From CAVPDE01 sp964580575 (lineage in GTDB: Bacteria; Desulfobacterota; DSM-4660; Desulfatiglandales; HGW-15), in NCBI GenBank assembly GCA_964580575.1, contig CAZOLJ010000014.1:5284-69283 (forward strand): 64,000 nt of DNA. Reading direction: 5' to 3'. A model generated the notes under the pieces. That model had not been told where the DNA came from, ran no database searches, and saw only the letters and a program-made list of their open reading frames with translations. The position numbers and the translations under genes are program-made. This document shows, piece after piece, positions 35,066 to 43,728 of the stretch; positions within the stretch are counted from its first letter, which is position 1; each line of letters begins with the position of its first letter.

Positions 35066-35459
35066 CGTTGAGTTCGTTATCATCGGAGCGACAGCTTTTC
35101 CCGTCCATGGGTATGCTCGGGCCACCCTCGATATAGATCTTTTCATACGTCCAGAACCCGAAAACGCCCACCGCACTTTGAAAGCCCTCAAAGAATTCGG
35201 ATATGATGTGACGGATCTCAGTGAAGACGATCTGCTTTCCAAGAAGGTTCTTATCAGGCAGTATCTCGTCGAGACGGATATCCACCCTTTTGTTCAGGGG
35301 ATTACTTTCGATCGGGTGTGGAAGAATCGAATTTCCGGCGCCTATGGAAACGAGAAAGTCTACTATGCCTCCCTCGACGATCTCATCATGATGAAGAAGG
35401 CGGCAGGGAGACCGAAGGACATGGAAGACCTCAAGGCTCTGCTGCGTCTCAGAAAGTGA
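35019..35459 (+). CDS. nucleotidyltransferase of the AbiEii/DUF6036-like type
   Basis: The 146-residue protein opens with the polymerase-beta-like signature FVIIGATAFPVHGYARATLDIDLFI (split here as FVIIGATAF and RATLDIDLFI), with the DxD pair of a metal-dependent NTP transferase, and later has the conserved SLDDLIMMKKAAGRPKDMED. These are the marks of AbiEii-type or DUF6036 transferases, which modify RNA or proteins with nucleotides. The start is a TTG overlapping the preceding gene; no better ATG exists. A strong bidirectional terminator follows. Whether it is a toxin, as in AbiE systems, cannot be judged because the classical AbiEi antitoxin is absent. Confidence 0.8.
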   Translation: MSLDTENLLKLLNAHNVEFVIIGATAFPVHGYARATLDIDLFIRPEPENAHRTLKALKEFGYDVTDLSEDDLLSKKVLIRQYLVETDIHPFVQGITFDRVWKNRISGAYGNEKVYYASLDDLIMMKKAAGRPKDMEDLKALLRLRK

Positions 35460-35556
35460 AAAAACCTCAACTGCGTCGCCTTGGCTACACGAGTTTGCAA
35501 TTCGTTCTAGATAGGCCGGCTTCCCTCCCTTGATGCGCGCTGAATCTGCGCGAATA

Positions 35557-35601
35557 AAAAGCCCCCATTCCCCTCTTGAGTTGAGGGGAATGGGGGCTTT
35601 T
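35557..35601. terminator. strong bidirectional terminator between convergent genes
   Basis: A 19-bp perfect stem (AAAAGCCCCCATTCCCCTC and its complement) with a 7-base loop. The A-run before and the T-run after mean it can end transcription from both sides, between the nucleotidyltransferase and the E3 gene. Confidence 0.9.
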
Positions 35602-35664
35602 GTGCCGCCGATCCAAAGTAGCAGGGGGGGAATGGATCGGCAGCGGGGGAGGGGTATGGTTAGG

Positions 35665-37050
35665 TCAGGGAAGAAAAATGGACCTTCCCAGGCATTCTCT
35701 TGCCGCGTCCGCCAGCGATTCATTCAGGGTCGGGTGCGGAAAGGGCGCCCTGGCAAGGTCTTCCAGAGTGGCTTCCATCTGGAGCGCAAGCACCCCGACC
35801 CCTGCCATCTCCGAGGCGCCTTCACCGATAAAGTGTATCCCCAGCACCTCGCCATATTTCTTGTCTGCCACCACCTCGACGATTCCTTCGGTCTGCGTCA
35901 GGATCATGCCTTTGGGATTCATGGAAAAGGGGGCAGCACCTTCAACGACATCATAGCCTGCCACTTTGGCTTCCTTGCTCGTGAGACCCACACAGGCGAC
36001 CTGGGGCCGGGTGAAGAGGACTCTGCAAAGGTTTTTGGGATCGTAAGTGCTCTTCTGCTCCATGGCATTTTCAGCGGCCACAATGCCGCCGCTCGAAGAG
36101 TGATGGCTGTAGTGCCTGTCTTCCGGGGATGAGACGTCGCCGATCGCATAAATGCCCTCAAGACCTGTTTCCATCCGATTGTTCACGGCGATGTAGTCGC
36201 CGGATTTGCTGTAGCCTACGCTTTCGAGCCCCAAGCCCGCAAGTGCCGCCCCTCGTCGGAAACTCAGGACGGATTCAACCACGAGAGCCTCCTGCCGATC
36301 CTTGATCTTGAGGGAGCAGTGAAGCCCGTCTTTTTCCTTTTTCACACCGGACATTTCCACGCCGGTCCATACGGCGATCCCCTGGTTCTTGAGAGCGGCG
36401 GCAAGGCGGGACCGGATCACTTTACTCTCAGAAGCAAGAAGATCCTTTTCCTGGACGGCCAGGGTGACTGCGGATCCATAGTGGTGAAGGAACTGGGCGA
36501 TGGAAATGAGCCAGGGACTGTTGCCGTAAAGAAGAATTTTCTTTGGAAGTTTCTCTCGTGCCAGTAGTTCATCCGTGGTGATCACACCTTCGGCATCACT
36601 GCCGGGGAAATCAGGCTTCACCCACCTCGCTCCTGTAGCGAGGATCAACTTTCTGAAATCGTAGGTCTTAGCGTTGACCTCCAGCTTTCCCTTGCCTGTG
36701 ATCTTTCCTTTGCCCTGCAGGAGGTCTACCTTCTTCTTGTTGAGCTGGCTCTTGACGCCTTGCCTCATGAAAGAGATAAGCTCATTCTGCCTTTTCATGA
36801 GCGCAGGGAAGTCCTTCTGGACCTCCGCAAATCCAAGACCCATTTCCTTGCCCAGCGCAAGGCTTCCGAGGATATGGGAAGCCGCCAGCATGTGGCCGAA
36901 GGGCACGCAGGCCCTGTTCATGCAAAGCCCGCCGAGTTGGTCGCTCTCGACAACGGCGACGCGGCCCCCGAGTTGAGCAGCCCGAATGGCTGTGGGCACC
37001 CCGCCTGCGCCACCGCCTAACAGAATCACGTCGTAACTTGCTTCAGACAT
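35665..37050 (-). CDS. lpdA: dihydrolipoamide dehydrogenase (E3) of the 2-oxoacid dehydrogenase complex
   Basis: The 461-residue flavoprotein has the FAD-binding start DVILLGGGAGG, the redox disulfide motif GGLCMNRACVPF (CX4C spacing kept), an NAD-binding fold and the C-terminal dimerisation domain with the catalytic HPTLNES. It reoxidises dihydrolipoyl groups of the E2 protein encoded upstream with NAD+. It is the last gene of the four-gene E1 alpha-E1 beta-E2-E3 operon, 60 bases after E2. Confidence 0.92.
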   Translation of the reverse strand: MSEASYDVILLGGGAGGVPTAIRAAQLGGRVAVVESDQLGGLCMNRACVPFGHMLAASHILGSLALGKEMGLGFAEVQKDFPALMKRQNELISFMRQGVKSQLNKKKVDLLQGKGKITGKGKLEVNAKTYDFRKLILATGARWVKPDFPGSDAEGVITTDELLAREKLPKKILLYGNSPWLISIAQFLHHYGSAVTLAVQEKDLLASESKVIRSRLAAALKNQGIAVWTGVEMSGVKKEKDGLHCSLKIKDRQEALVVESVLSFRRGAALAGLGLESVGYSKSGDYIAVNNRMETGLEGIYAIGDVSSPEDRHYSHHSSSGGIVAAENAMEQKSTYDPKNLCRVLFTRPQVACVGLTSKEAKVAGYDVVEGAAPFSMNPKGMILTQTEGIVEVVADKKYGEVLGIHFIGEGASEMAGVGVLALQMEATLEDLARAPFPHPTLNESLADAARECLGRSIFLP

Positions 37051-37110
37051 CTTCTCCTCCGTCTGGTATACATGGCTGGTCCTTTTACCTGCCCCCTGCG
37101 TTGAGGCAGG

Positions 37111-38469
37111 CTAAACCAGGAGATAAGGGGTCTCGATGTAGGATTTTATGGTCTTGAGAAAACGGGCGCCGTCGGCGCCGTCAATAATCCGATGGTCAAA
37201 GGTGAGGCTCAGCATCATTCTCTGTCCTACGACAATCTGCCCGTTTTCCACAACAGGTTTTTCTATGATCTTTCCCACTCCCAGGATTCCGACTTCAGGA
37301 GGATTCAGGATGGGGGTGAACGCCTCGATGTCCAGGAAACCCAAACCGGTCAGGGTGAAGGTCCCTCCCTGGAGGTCATCGGGCACCAGCTTTTTGGACT
37401 TCGCTCGCTCCACCTTGTCGTCGATATCTTTCTGGATGGCGATGAGATCTTTTTTGTTTGCATCACGCACCACGGGCACAATCAATCCCTGTTCAGCATC
37501 CACCGCAACACCGACATTTACAGAGTCCCACAACCATATCTCATCTTTAATCACACTGGAATTCATTTTGGGGTGCTCTTCAAGGGCGCGGCCGATCACT
37601 CTCACCAGGATGGCATTGTAAGAGATCTTGATGTTCTTGTCCTTATGCGAATCCACCAGGATTTTCCTGAACCGGCCGAGTTCCGCTGCGTTCACCTCCA
37701 GGGTCACTGTCAGCTGGGCGGATTGCTGAAGGCTCTGGTGCATGCGATCGAAGATCACCTGGCGTACACCCCGGATCGGGATGGTCTCTTTGACCTGCTT
37801 CAAGGCGCCCGGCACAGGTGCCGGTTTCTTGCCCTTCTCCTCCACCTCACGGAGCACGTCCTCTTTCATGATCCGGCCCATGGGGCCCGTACCCTGGATG
37901 GAGGCAACATCCAGCCCCTTGTCTTCGGCGATCTTCTTGGCCACCGGCGAGATTCTCACCTTCCCGATTACCGCTTCATCAGGGGCCTTGGCGATTTCTT
38001 CTGCGGCGCGCAGCACGTCTTCCTCAACGATCCGGCCTCCCGGTCCTGTACCCTGAACAGCGGAGAGGTCCACTCCTTTTTCTGCGGCCAGTTTTTTGGC
38101 TCTTCCTGAAGCCTTGACGCCTGCTTCACCGCCAGCCTCTTTTGCTGCGAGCCTTTTCCGGATTTCGGAAATGTCCACGCCTTTTTCTTCTTTTTCCTCA
38201 GGTCCGAATTTTGAAAGATCCACTTGCTCGCCCGGGGCGCCGACAATTCCAATGGTGGCGAAGACAGCCACTTTTTCTCCTGCAGGGACCACGATTTTAA
38301 GGAGCACCCCGTCCGCAGGGGATTCGACCTCGAGGACGACTTTTTCGGTTTCCACTTCGCAGACAGGCTCCCCCTTTTTTACAGTATCCCCTTCGGCCTT
38401 CAACCACTTGACCACTCTGCCTTCTTCCACATGCTGCCCGCCCTGGGGCATGATAATCTTGGTTGCCAT
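37111..38469 (-). CDS. dihydrolipoamide acyltransferase (E2) of the 2-oxoacid dehydrogenase complex
   Basis: Domain order: one lipoyl domain (1-80, Lys43 in ETEKVVLEV), two peripheral-subunit binding domains (about 117-152, GTGPGGRIVEEDVL; about 168-205, GTGPMGRIMKEDVL) and the acyltransferase core (225-452) with the catalytic FDHRIIDGAD. Two tandem binding domains in one E2 are uncommon; most have one. It transfers the acyl group from E1 to CoA. The operon context and the promoter operator suggest use with pyruvate from polyol breakdown, though acetoin is an alternative substrate. Confidence 0.92.
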   Translation of the reverse strand: MATKIIMPQGGQHVEEGRVVKWLKAEGDTVKKGEPVCEVETEKVVLEVESPADGVLLKIVVPAGEKVAVFATIGIVGAPGEQVDLSKFGPEEKEEKGVDISEIRKRLAAKEAGGEAGVKASGRAKKLAAEKGVDLSAVQGTGPGGRIVEEDVLRAAEEIAKAPDEAVIGKVRISPVAKKIAEDKGLDVASIQGTGPMGRIMKEDVLREVEEKGKKPAPVPGALKQVKETIPIRGVRQVIFDRMHQSLQQSAQLTVTLEVNAAELGRFRKILVDSHKDKNIKISYNAILVRVIGRALEEHPKMNSSVIKDEIWLWDSVNVGVAVDAEQGLIVPVVRDANKKDLIAIQKDIDDKVERAKSKKLVPDDLQGGTFTLTGLGFLDIEAFTPILNPPEVGILGVGKIIEKPVVENGQIVVGQRMMLSLTFDHRIIDGADGARFLKTIKSYIETPYLLV

Positions 38470-38570
38470 AGCGAATTCTCACTCCGAATGATTTGATTTG
38501 GTGTTTCGCCTCGCCTCCTGCCCTTCGAAGGGATCAGGAGGGAGGATCAGGGTGAAGGAAAACGGCCTCA

Positions 38571-39542
38571 TCAGGCGATTTTGAGAACGCATTCGATAAT
38601 GTCTTCTACCGTCGGAACACAGACTTTTTCCAGCTCAAGGTTGTAAGGGACAGGGGTGTCCTTCCCGCAAATGCGGCCCACCGGGCCGTCGAGGTCGTCA
38701 TAGGCCTCTTCCATGATCATGGCGGCAATGTCACCCCCGATGCCCCCGCGCTTGCACGCTTCGTGAACGACAATGACCTTGCCGGTCTTTCTTGCGGAAG
38801 CGAGGATTGTCTCTTTATCAAGGGGCTTCAAACTTCTTAGGTCCACCACTTCGCAGCGGATACCTTCCTTCTCCAGCAGCTGTGCGGCTTCGAGACACTT
38901 GAGGGTCATGTAGGAGTAAGTGATGAGGGTCACGTCCTCACCGCTCCGCTTGATGTCCGCAGAGCCAAGGGGAACGACGTACTCTTTTTCCGGAACTTCA
39001 CCCTTGGTCGTGTAAAGCAGCTTGTGTTCGATAAAGATGACCGGATGGTCATCGCGAATGGAGGATTTCAAAAGGCCGTACGCATCGTGAGGCGAAGAGG
39101 GCATCACCAGCTTCAGTCCGGGGATATGATAGAAGATGGCTTCCAGGCTCTGGGAGTGTTGAGCTGCGATCCCGCTGCCTACGCCTCCCTGTGTCCTCAG
39201 AACCATGGGCACCCGGCCTTGGCCGCCGGACATGAATTCATACTTGGCCGCCTGGTTGACGATCATATCCATGGGGATGGTCGTGAAATCCACAAAAAGG
39301 ATTTCAACAATGGGACGGGCTCCGACCAGGGCGGCCCCGACGCCTGCTCCCGTGAACGTTGCCTCGGCCAGCGGCGTGTCGATCACTCTTTCAAGGCCGA
39401 ACTTCTTGAGCAGCCCTTCCGTGACTTTGTAGGACCCCCCGCGCTCGGCGATGCCTTCTCCCATTACGAAAACCAGAGGGTCTCTTTCCATTTCCTCAAA
39501 CAGGGCTCTGTTGAGAGCTTCCCGGTACATCATCTCAGCCAT
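38571..39542 (-). CDS. 2-oxoacid (pyruvate/acetoin-type) dehydrogenase E1 component, beta subunit
   Basis: The 323-residue protein has the transketolase-like pyrimidine-binding domain and C-terminal domain of E1 beta, with GEGIAERGGSYKVT near the start and the glutamate that activates thiamine diphosphate in the N-terminal part. It forms the alpha2beta2 E1 with the next protein. The start lies 27 bases after the alpha subunit stop. Sequence alone does not decide between pyruvate, acetoin and branched-chain acids. Confidence 0.93.
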   Translation of the reverse strand: MAEMMYREALNRALFEEMERDPLVFVMGEGIAERGGSYKVTEGLLKKFGLERVIDTPLAEATFTGAGVGAALVGARPIVEILFVDFTTIPMDMIVNQAAKYEFMSGGQGRVPMVLRTQGGVGSGIAAQHSQSLEAIFYHIPGLKLVMPSSPHDAYGLLKSSIRDDHPVIFIEHKLLYTTKGEVPEKEYVVPLGSADIKRSGEDVTLITYSYMTLKCLEAAQLLEKEGIRCEVVDLRSLKPLDKETILASARKTGKVIVVHEACKRGGIGGDIAAMIMEEAYDDLDGPVGRICGKDTPVPYNLELEKVCVPTVEDIIECVLKIA

Positions 39543-39569
39543 AGGTTTACTCCTCTTTCTTAGGAAGGA

Positions 39570-40568
39570 TCAAAAGTTGCGCATCCCGGCCAGGAATTCT
39601 TCCACAGAAGGCTGTGGGCTGTTCTTGGCAAATTCGATGGCCTCGTCCAAGTCTTTGTCCACTTGAGTTTCAACTTTTTTCATTTGGGCTTTATTATCTA
39701 TTTTGCTGCGGAGGAGCTTGAGAGGGTCTTTTCCCTTCCACTCCGCAAGGACCTTCTGGTCCATGTACAAACCAGGATCATTGATGTGGTGGCCTCCATG
39801 ACGATAGGTCTTGGCTTCGATGAGAGTAGGGCCTTCGCCCTTCCTGGCTCTTTCGACAGCCTGCTTCGTGGTGAGGTAGACGGCCAGCGCGTCGTTCCCG
39901 TCAATGGCTATGCCGGGCATTCCAAAGGCCGGTCCCTTGCAGGCCAGATCGCAGTTGCCAAAGGAGCACTCCACCGGCGTGGACACGGCATAATGGTTGT
40001 TTTCCAGCATAAAGATCACAGGAAGCATAAAGGCTGAGGCGAAGTTAAGGCCTTCGCCGAAAACACCGTTGTTGGCTGCACCGTCGCTGAAGAAAACAAT
40101 GACGACCTGGTCGGTTTTCTTCGCCTTGATCCCCATGCCCGCGCCGCAGGCAAGGGGAATTCCCGCGCCCACGATGCCATTGGCTCCGAGATTGTTGTTG
40201 GCTTTGCTGAAGATGTGCATGGAGCCGCCCCGGCCCTTGCAGTAACCTGTGGCTCTGCCCATGATTTCAGCTACCATCATTTTCAAGTCCGCCCCTTTCG
40301 AAATGCAGTGGCCGTGACCGCGGTGGGTGCTGAGGATGTAATCCTCCTGAGTGATGGCCGCGCAGGCTCCGGCCGCGATGGCCTCTTCCCCTAAATAAGG
40401 ATGGAGGTATCCTCGAATCAGCCCCTGCCGGTAGAGGTCAATGCACCTGGTTTCGAACTGACGAGTCGCATACACACTGCGGTACATCTGAAAAAGGATG
40501 TTCTCATCGACGGCGGGCGAAGAGGGTTTCTTGTCCTCGCCCTTTTTTGCGGGTGCTTGTTTCGCCAT
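39570..40568 (-). CDS. 2-oxoacid (pyruvate/acetoin-type) dehydrogenase E1 component, alpha subunit
   Basis: The 332-residue protein carries the thiamine-diphosphate motif in the form SDGAANNG...LNFA (the usual first Gly of GDG is Ser here), plus GHGHCISKGAD and KTYRHGGHHINDP typical of AcoA and PdhA alpha subunits. An extra 25-residue Lys/Pro-rich N-terminus precedes the fold. It heads the operon E1 alpha-E1 beta-E2-E3, whose promoter at about 40802-40831 bears an operator shared with the polyol operons. Confidence 0.92.
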   Translation of the reverse strand: MAKQAPAKKGEDKKPSSPAVDENILFQMYRSVYATRQFETRCIDLYRQGLIRGYLHPYLGEEAIAAGACAAITQEDYILSTHRGHGHCISKGADLKMMVAEIMGRATGYCKGRGGSMHIFSKANNNLGANGIVGAGIPLACGAGMGIKAKKTDQVVIVFFSDGAANNGVFGEGLNFASAFMLPVIFMLENNHYAVSTPVECSFGNCDLACKGPAFGMPGIAIDGNDALAVYLTTKQAVERARKGEGPTLIEAKTYRHGGHHINDPGLYMDQKVLAEWKGKDPLKLLRSKIDNKAQMKKVETQVDKDLDEAIEFAKNSPQPSVEEFLAGMRNF

Positions 40569-40801
40569 GATTCTCCTCCTCTTTTGTTCGAAATCCGGAA
40601 CAGGAGCCTCACCCCTGTCCAGGAGATGGATAAGCGGTCAAACGGACCTTGGATAAGATTGAACAACCACCAGACTTCCACCCCGGCGAAGTCGGCCGTG
40701 CCTCTCAGGGGAGGTGCGCATCAGGTTGGAATGAAGAGAGGGTCCGTCCGTTCCTCAGCCCTCAAGGACCATCGCCGCGTTGCAGGGGTGTTTTGGTTAG
40801 T

Positions 40802-40831
40802 ACAATATTGTAATGTTGTCTGATTAGTCAA
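40802..40831 (-). promoter_or_regulatory. promoter of the E1-E2-E3 operon with overlapping regulon operator
   Basis: On the minus strand TTGACT (40831-40826) is followed after 18 bases by TATTGT (40807-40802). The operator-type sequence AATATTGTAATGTTGT (40804-40819, plus strand) overlaps the spacer and -10 box. A match is at 41139-41154 and at 56381-56396. Confidence 0.65.
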
Positions 40832-41124
40832 GAAAAAATTTGGGTGAAGAACGAAACGGTCGAGAGCATGAAAAGGGAAAGGCGCCGTCCGAAGAAAAGG
40901 GGACGGAAGTCTTTCGTGAAAAAAGCAGGTCGGAGGGTCTGCGGCTTGCACCTGATGGAGCGAAAAACGCTCAAAGCCACAACTGATAAGGGCCTTCAGC
41001 GGTTGCTCCAGGTTGCTTAAGGGCTTGTTCGAAAGGGTTTTCGGGAGGCCAGAAAGCCTAACCTTTGCATATCTCTAGCGATTCGCAGCGTCTGAAGATT
41101 TTTCACAAAAGCCTCATTTTTGGC

Positions 41125-41154
41125 TTGACTGACAAAATAATATTGTAATATTGT
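41125..41154 (+). promoter_or_regulatory. promoter of the polyol ABC transporter operon with overlapping regulon operator
   Basis: TTGACT (41125-41130) is followed after 18 bases by TATTGT (41149-41154). AATATTGTAATATTGT (41139-41154) overlaps the end of the spacer and the -10 box. Bound repressor would block polymerase. Confidence 0.65.
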
Positions 41155-41460
41155 GCTAATCAAATCAGCCAGAGCCTCGCCGTTCTCCGAGGCTCGAAAT
41201 CAGAGAATGCAGTCGCGTTTTTGAGGATCGGCAGCGGGGTCAACCCGTATTTCAGCGCGTGCATCAGCCCCGCCGACCAGTGGACAACGTGTTTAATCGC
41301 TGGGACAAGGGTTCATGATTGTAAAGGCGTCATCCATCTTAGATCTCATCCCTGCAAGTTTGAAATAACCTAACGATCACGACAGGGGCGGCGTGACGGA
41401 CGCTCCTGCCGGGGAGGCGGGATCTTATTCCTGCAACGACTCCCAGGGAGAACGGGACCC

Positions 41461-42576
41461 ATGGGCATTGTGGTTGAACACATCTCGAAATCGTTCGAGG
41501 GCAAGAAGATCCTCGACGACATTTCCTTCGAAGTCAAAGACAGGGAGTTCGTCACTTTTCTCTCGCCCACGGGCGAAGGGAAGACGACGCTTCTGCGAGT
41601 TCTGGCAGGCGTGGAGAAACCCGACAGCGGCAGGGTCTTCTTTGACGGCAAGGACGTGACCCATCTGCCGGTTCAGAAGCGAAAGATCTCCATGGTCTAC
41701 CAATGGTTTGTTAACTACCCCTCCCTGACGGTTTATGAGAACATTGCCACTCCGCTGCGGGCCATGCGGCCGAAGCTGGAGACGGCCGAAGTGGACCGGC
41801 GAGTGAAACAAACCGCCGGGCTCCTGAGAATTGGCGATCTTATGGACCACTATCCTTCTCAAATCAGCGGAGGGCAGCAGCAGCGCCTCGCCATTGCCAG
41901 GGCTCTTGTGAAGAACTCGGATTACATCTTTCTGGATGAGCCTCTCACCAACCTGGACTACAAGCTGCAAGAGGAACTGCGGGTGGAATTGAAGAATATC
42001 TTCGCCCCAAAGGAGAAGGGCGCCGTGTTGTTTGCCAGCCCGCAGCCCATCGAGGCGCTCACTCTTTCCAGCCATGTGGGCTTCCTGCACAAAGGGAAAC
42101 TGCTGCAGTACGGACCGGTGGACGAGGTTTACCACCGCCCCGAGTTCATGGAAGTGGGCGCTTATTTCAGCCATCCGGGCATGAACCTCTTTTCCTGCAG
42201 GCGTGTCACGGAACAGGGCCGCTCCTGCTTGAAGGTTACCGAACAGATCCAAGTGCCGATTGATCGATTCGATGCGCCGCTGCCAAACGAACACTACACC
42301 ATGGGCATCCGGGCTCACGGACTGAGCCTGGAGAGCGCGTCGGAGGTCGCGATCCCCTTCACCGCTACAGTGGTGCTGGGCGAAGTGGTCGGTTCGGATA
42401 CGGAGTTGCACCTCCAGCACGAGGGGATTCACCTGATCGCCCTGCAGCAGGGAATGGGAGGATATGAGCTCGGAAAGAAGATCACTGCGTATTTGAATCC
42501 GGATCGTCTCTTTGTCTTTGATGATTCATCCGGCAGAATGGTTGCCAGGACGCATACAGGCCCCGGCAGGGGATAG
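41461..42576 (+). CDS. ABC transporter ATP-binding protein, GlpS-like (polyol importer)
   Basis: This 371-residue MalK/UgpC-type ATPase has the nucleotide-binding domain up to about 240 followed by a TOBE-like regulatory domain. Walker B (YIFLDEPLTNLD) and the signature SGGQQQRLAIARAL are canonical, but the P-loop reads SPTGEGKTT, with Ser in place of the first Gly of the usual GPSGCGKST. Its partner, the next gene, has the opposite defects. The pair, two permeases, a small membrane protein and a large binding protein reproduce the order of the rhizobial glycerol importer GlpSTPQUV. It powers uptake across the inner membrane. Confidence 0.87.
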   Translation: MGIVVEHISKSFEGKKILDDISFEVKDREFVTFLSPTGEGKTTLLRVLAGVEKPDSGRVFFDGKDVTHLPVQKRKISMVYQWFVNYPSLTVYENIATPLRAMRPKLETAEVDRRVKQTAGLLRIGDLMDHYPSQISGGQQQRLAIARALVKNSDYIFLDEPLTNLDYKLQEELRVELKNIFAPKEKGAVLFASPQPIEALTLSSHVGFLHKGKLLQYGPVDEVYHRPEFMEVGAYFSHPGMNLFSCRRVTEQGRSCLKVTEQIQVPIDRFDAPLPNEHYTMGIRAHGLSLESASEVAIPFTATVVLGEVVGSDTELHLQHEGIHLIALQQGMGGYELGKKITAYLNPDRLFVFDDSSGRMVARTHTGPGRG

Positions 42577-42591
42577 GGAAAGGGAATCTCC

Positions 42592-43704
42592 ATGGCGACA
42601 ATTGAGCTGAAAAACATCAGTCATTCCTACGAACTCGAATCCTGCGATGTCGTGCCCGCGGATTGTGACATGAATTCCGGATTCGTGATCAGGGATCTCG
42701 ACCTGACCTGGGAAACCGGCTCGGCAAATGCCCTTCTGGGGCCCTCGGGATGCGGGAAGACGACCATCCTCAACATCATCTCGGGCTTGTTGAAGCCGAC
42801 CATGGGGCAGATCCTCTACGATGGCAAAGAGGTGACCCATCTACCAGCCGAAAAGCGCCGCATTGCCCAGGTCTTCCAATTCCCGGTCGTTTACGACACC
42901 ATGAGCGTCTACGACAATCTCGCCTTTCCCTTGAAGAATGCCGGGATGGCCAAGGCGGACATCAAGACAAGAGTCCTGGCAATCGCGGAGGTTCTCGAAC
43001 TGGAGGATGTCCTTAAGGCAGCGGCGGGGAAAATCAGCCAGGCGAACAAGCAAAAGGTGTCGCTCGGAAGGGGAATCGTGAGGAAGGACACGGTGGCGAT
43101 TCTTTTCGATGAGCCGCTGACCGTGATCGATCCCAAGGAGAAATACGTGCTGCGGCGCAAGATCAGGCAGGTCCAGAAGGATCTGAACATCACCACCATC
43201 TACGTGACCCATGACCAGCATGAAGCGCTGACTTTCGCGGACAGAGTCACGGTGCTCAGCAGGGGCCGCGTGGTTCAGACCGGAAGCCCGGAGGAACTGC
43301 ACGCTGAGCCCCAAAGTCCGTTTATCGGTTACTTCATCGGCAGCCCGGGGATGAACCTCCTGGACTGCGAGCTCTCGGACAGGGGCCTGCAGTTCGCCGA
43401 ATTCGCCCTGCCCATATCGCCGGAAATGCGAGGCAAGATCCGGCCTCACGGGCCGAAGCTGCAAGTCGGCATTCGGCCGGAATTCATTGAGGTGAGCACC
43501 TCCGAGAGGGCCGGCTGGCAAAAATGGCAGGTCGCCCTCGTGGAAAACCAGGGCAGCTTCAGTGTCGTGACCCTTGCTTCGGACGGCGTTCGGATCAAAA
43601 GCCGGGTGGGGGAAAACACCCGGGTCGGGTACGGGGATATGGTTTGGACGCGATTCCCCGAAGGCAAGATCAAGGTCTTCAAGGACGACAGACGCATCTT
43701 CTAG
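42592..43704 (+). CDS. ABC transporter ATP-binding protein, GlpT-like (polyol importer)
   Basis: The 370-residue ATPase has a canonical P-loop GPSGCGKTT (50-57) and Walker B AILFDEPLTVIDP, but the ABC signature is degenerate: ISQANKQKVSLGRGIV in place of LSGGQ. Because each ATP site is formed by the P-loop of one subunit and the signature of the other, one site pairs this canonical P-loop with the canonical signature of the preceding ATPase, while the other pairs an altered P-loop with this broken signature. A C-terminal TOBE-like domain follows. It starts 15 bases after the first ATPase gene. Confidence 0.87.
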   Translation: MATIELKNISHSYELESCDVVPADCDMNSGFVIRDLDLTWETGSANALLGPSGCGKTTILNIISGLLKPTMGQILYDGKEVTHLPAEKRRIAQVFQFPVVYDTMSVYDNLAFPLKNAGMAKADIKTRVLAIAEVLELEDVLKAAAGKISQANKQKVSLGRGIVRKDTVAILFDEPLTVIDPKEKYVLRRKIRQVQKDLNITTIYVTHDQHEALTFADRVTVLSRGRVVQTGSPEELHAEPQSPFIGYFIGSPGMNLLDCELSDRGLQFAEFALPISPEMRGKIRPHGPKLQVGIRPEFIEVSTSERAGWQKWQVALVENQGSFSVVTLASDGVRIKSRVGENTRVGYGDMVWTRFPEGKIKVFKDDRRIF

Positions 43705-43728
43705 AATCTGCTTAAGGAGCAACAGACC

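Larger units (their letters stand above)
40569..41460. other. 892-bp divergent control region between the E1 and ABC transporter operons
   Basis: No credible gene is present. It holds two divergent promoters with the same operator (40802-40831 for the leftward genes, 41125-41154 for the rightward genes), about 300 bases of non-coding sequence between them and a 300-base leader before the first transporter gene. The leader shows no riboswitch I recognise. Confidence 0.6.

Noticed and set aside
40868..41020. 50-residue very basic open frame in the divergent control region
   Set aside because: No ribosome site, no promoter of its own, and composition typical of chance frames; no family resemblance.
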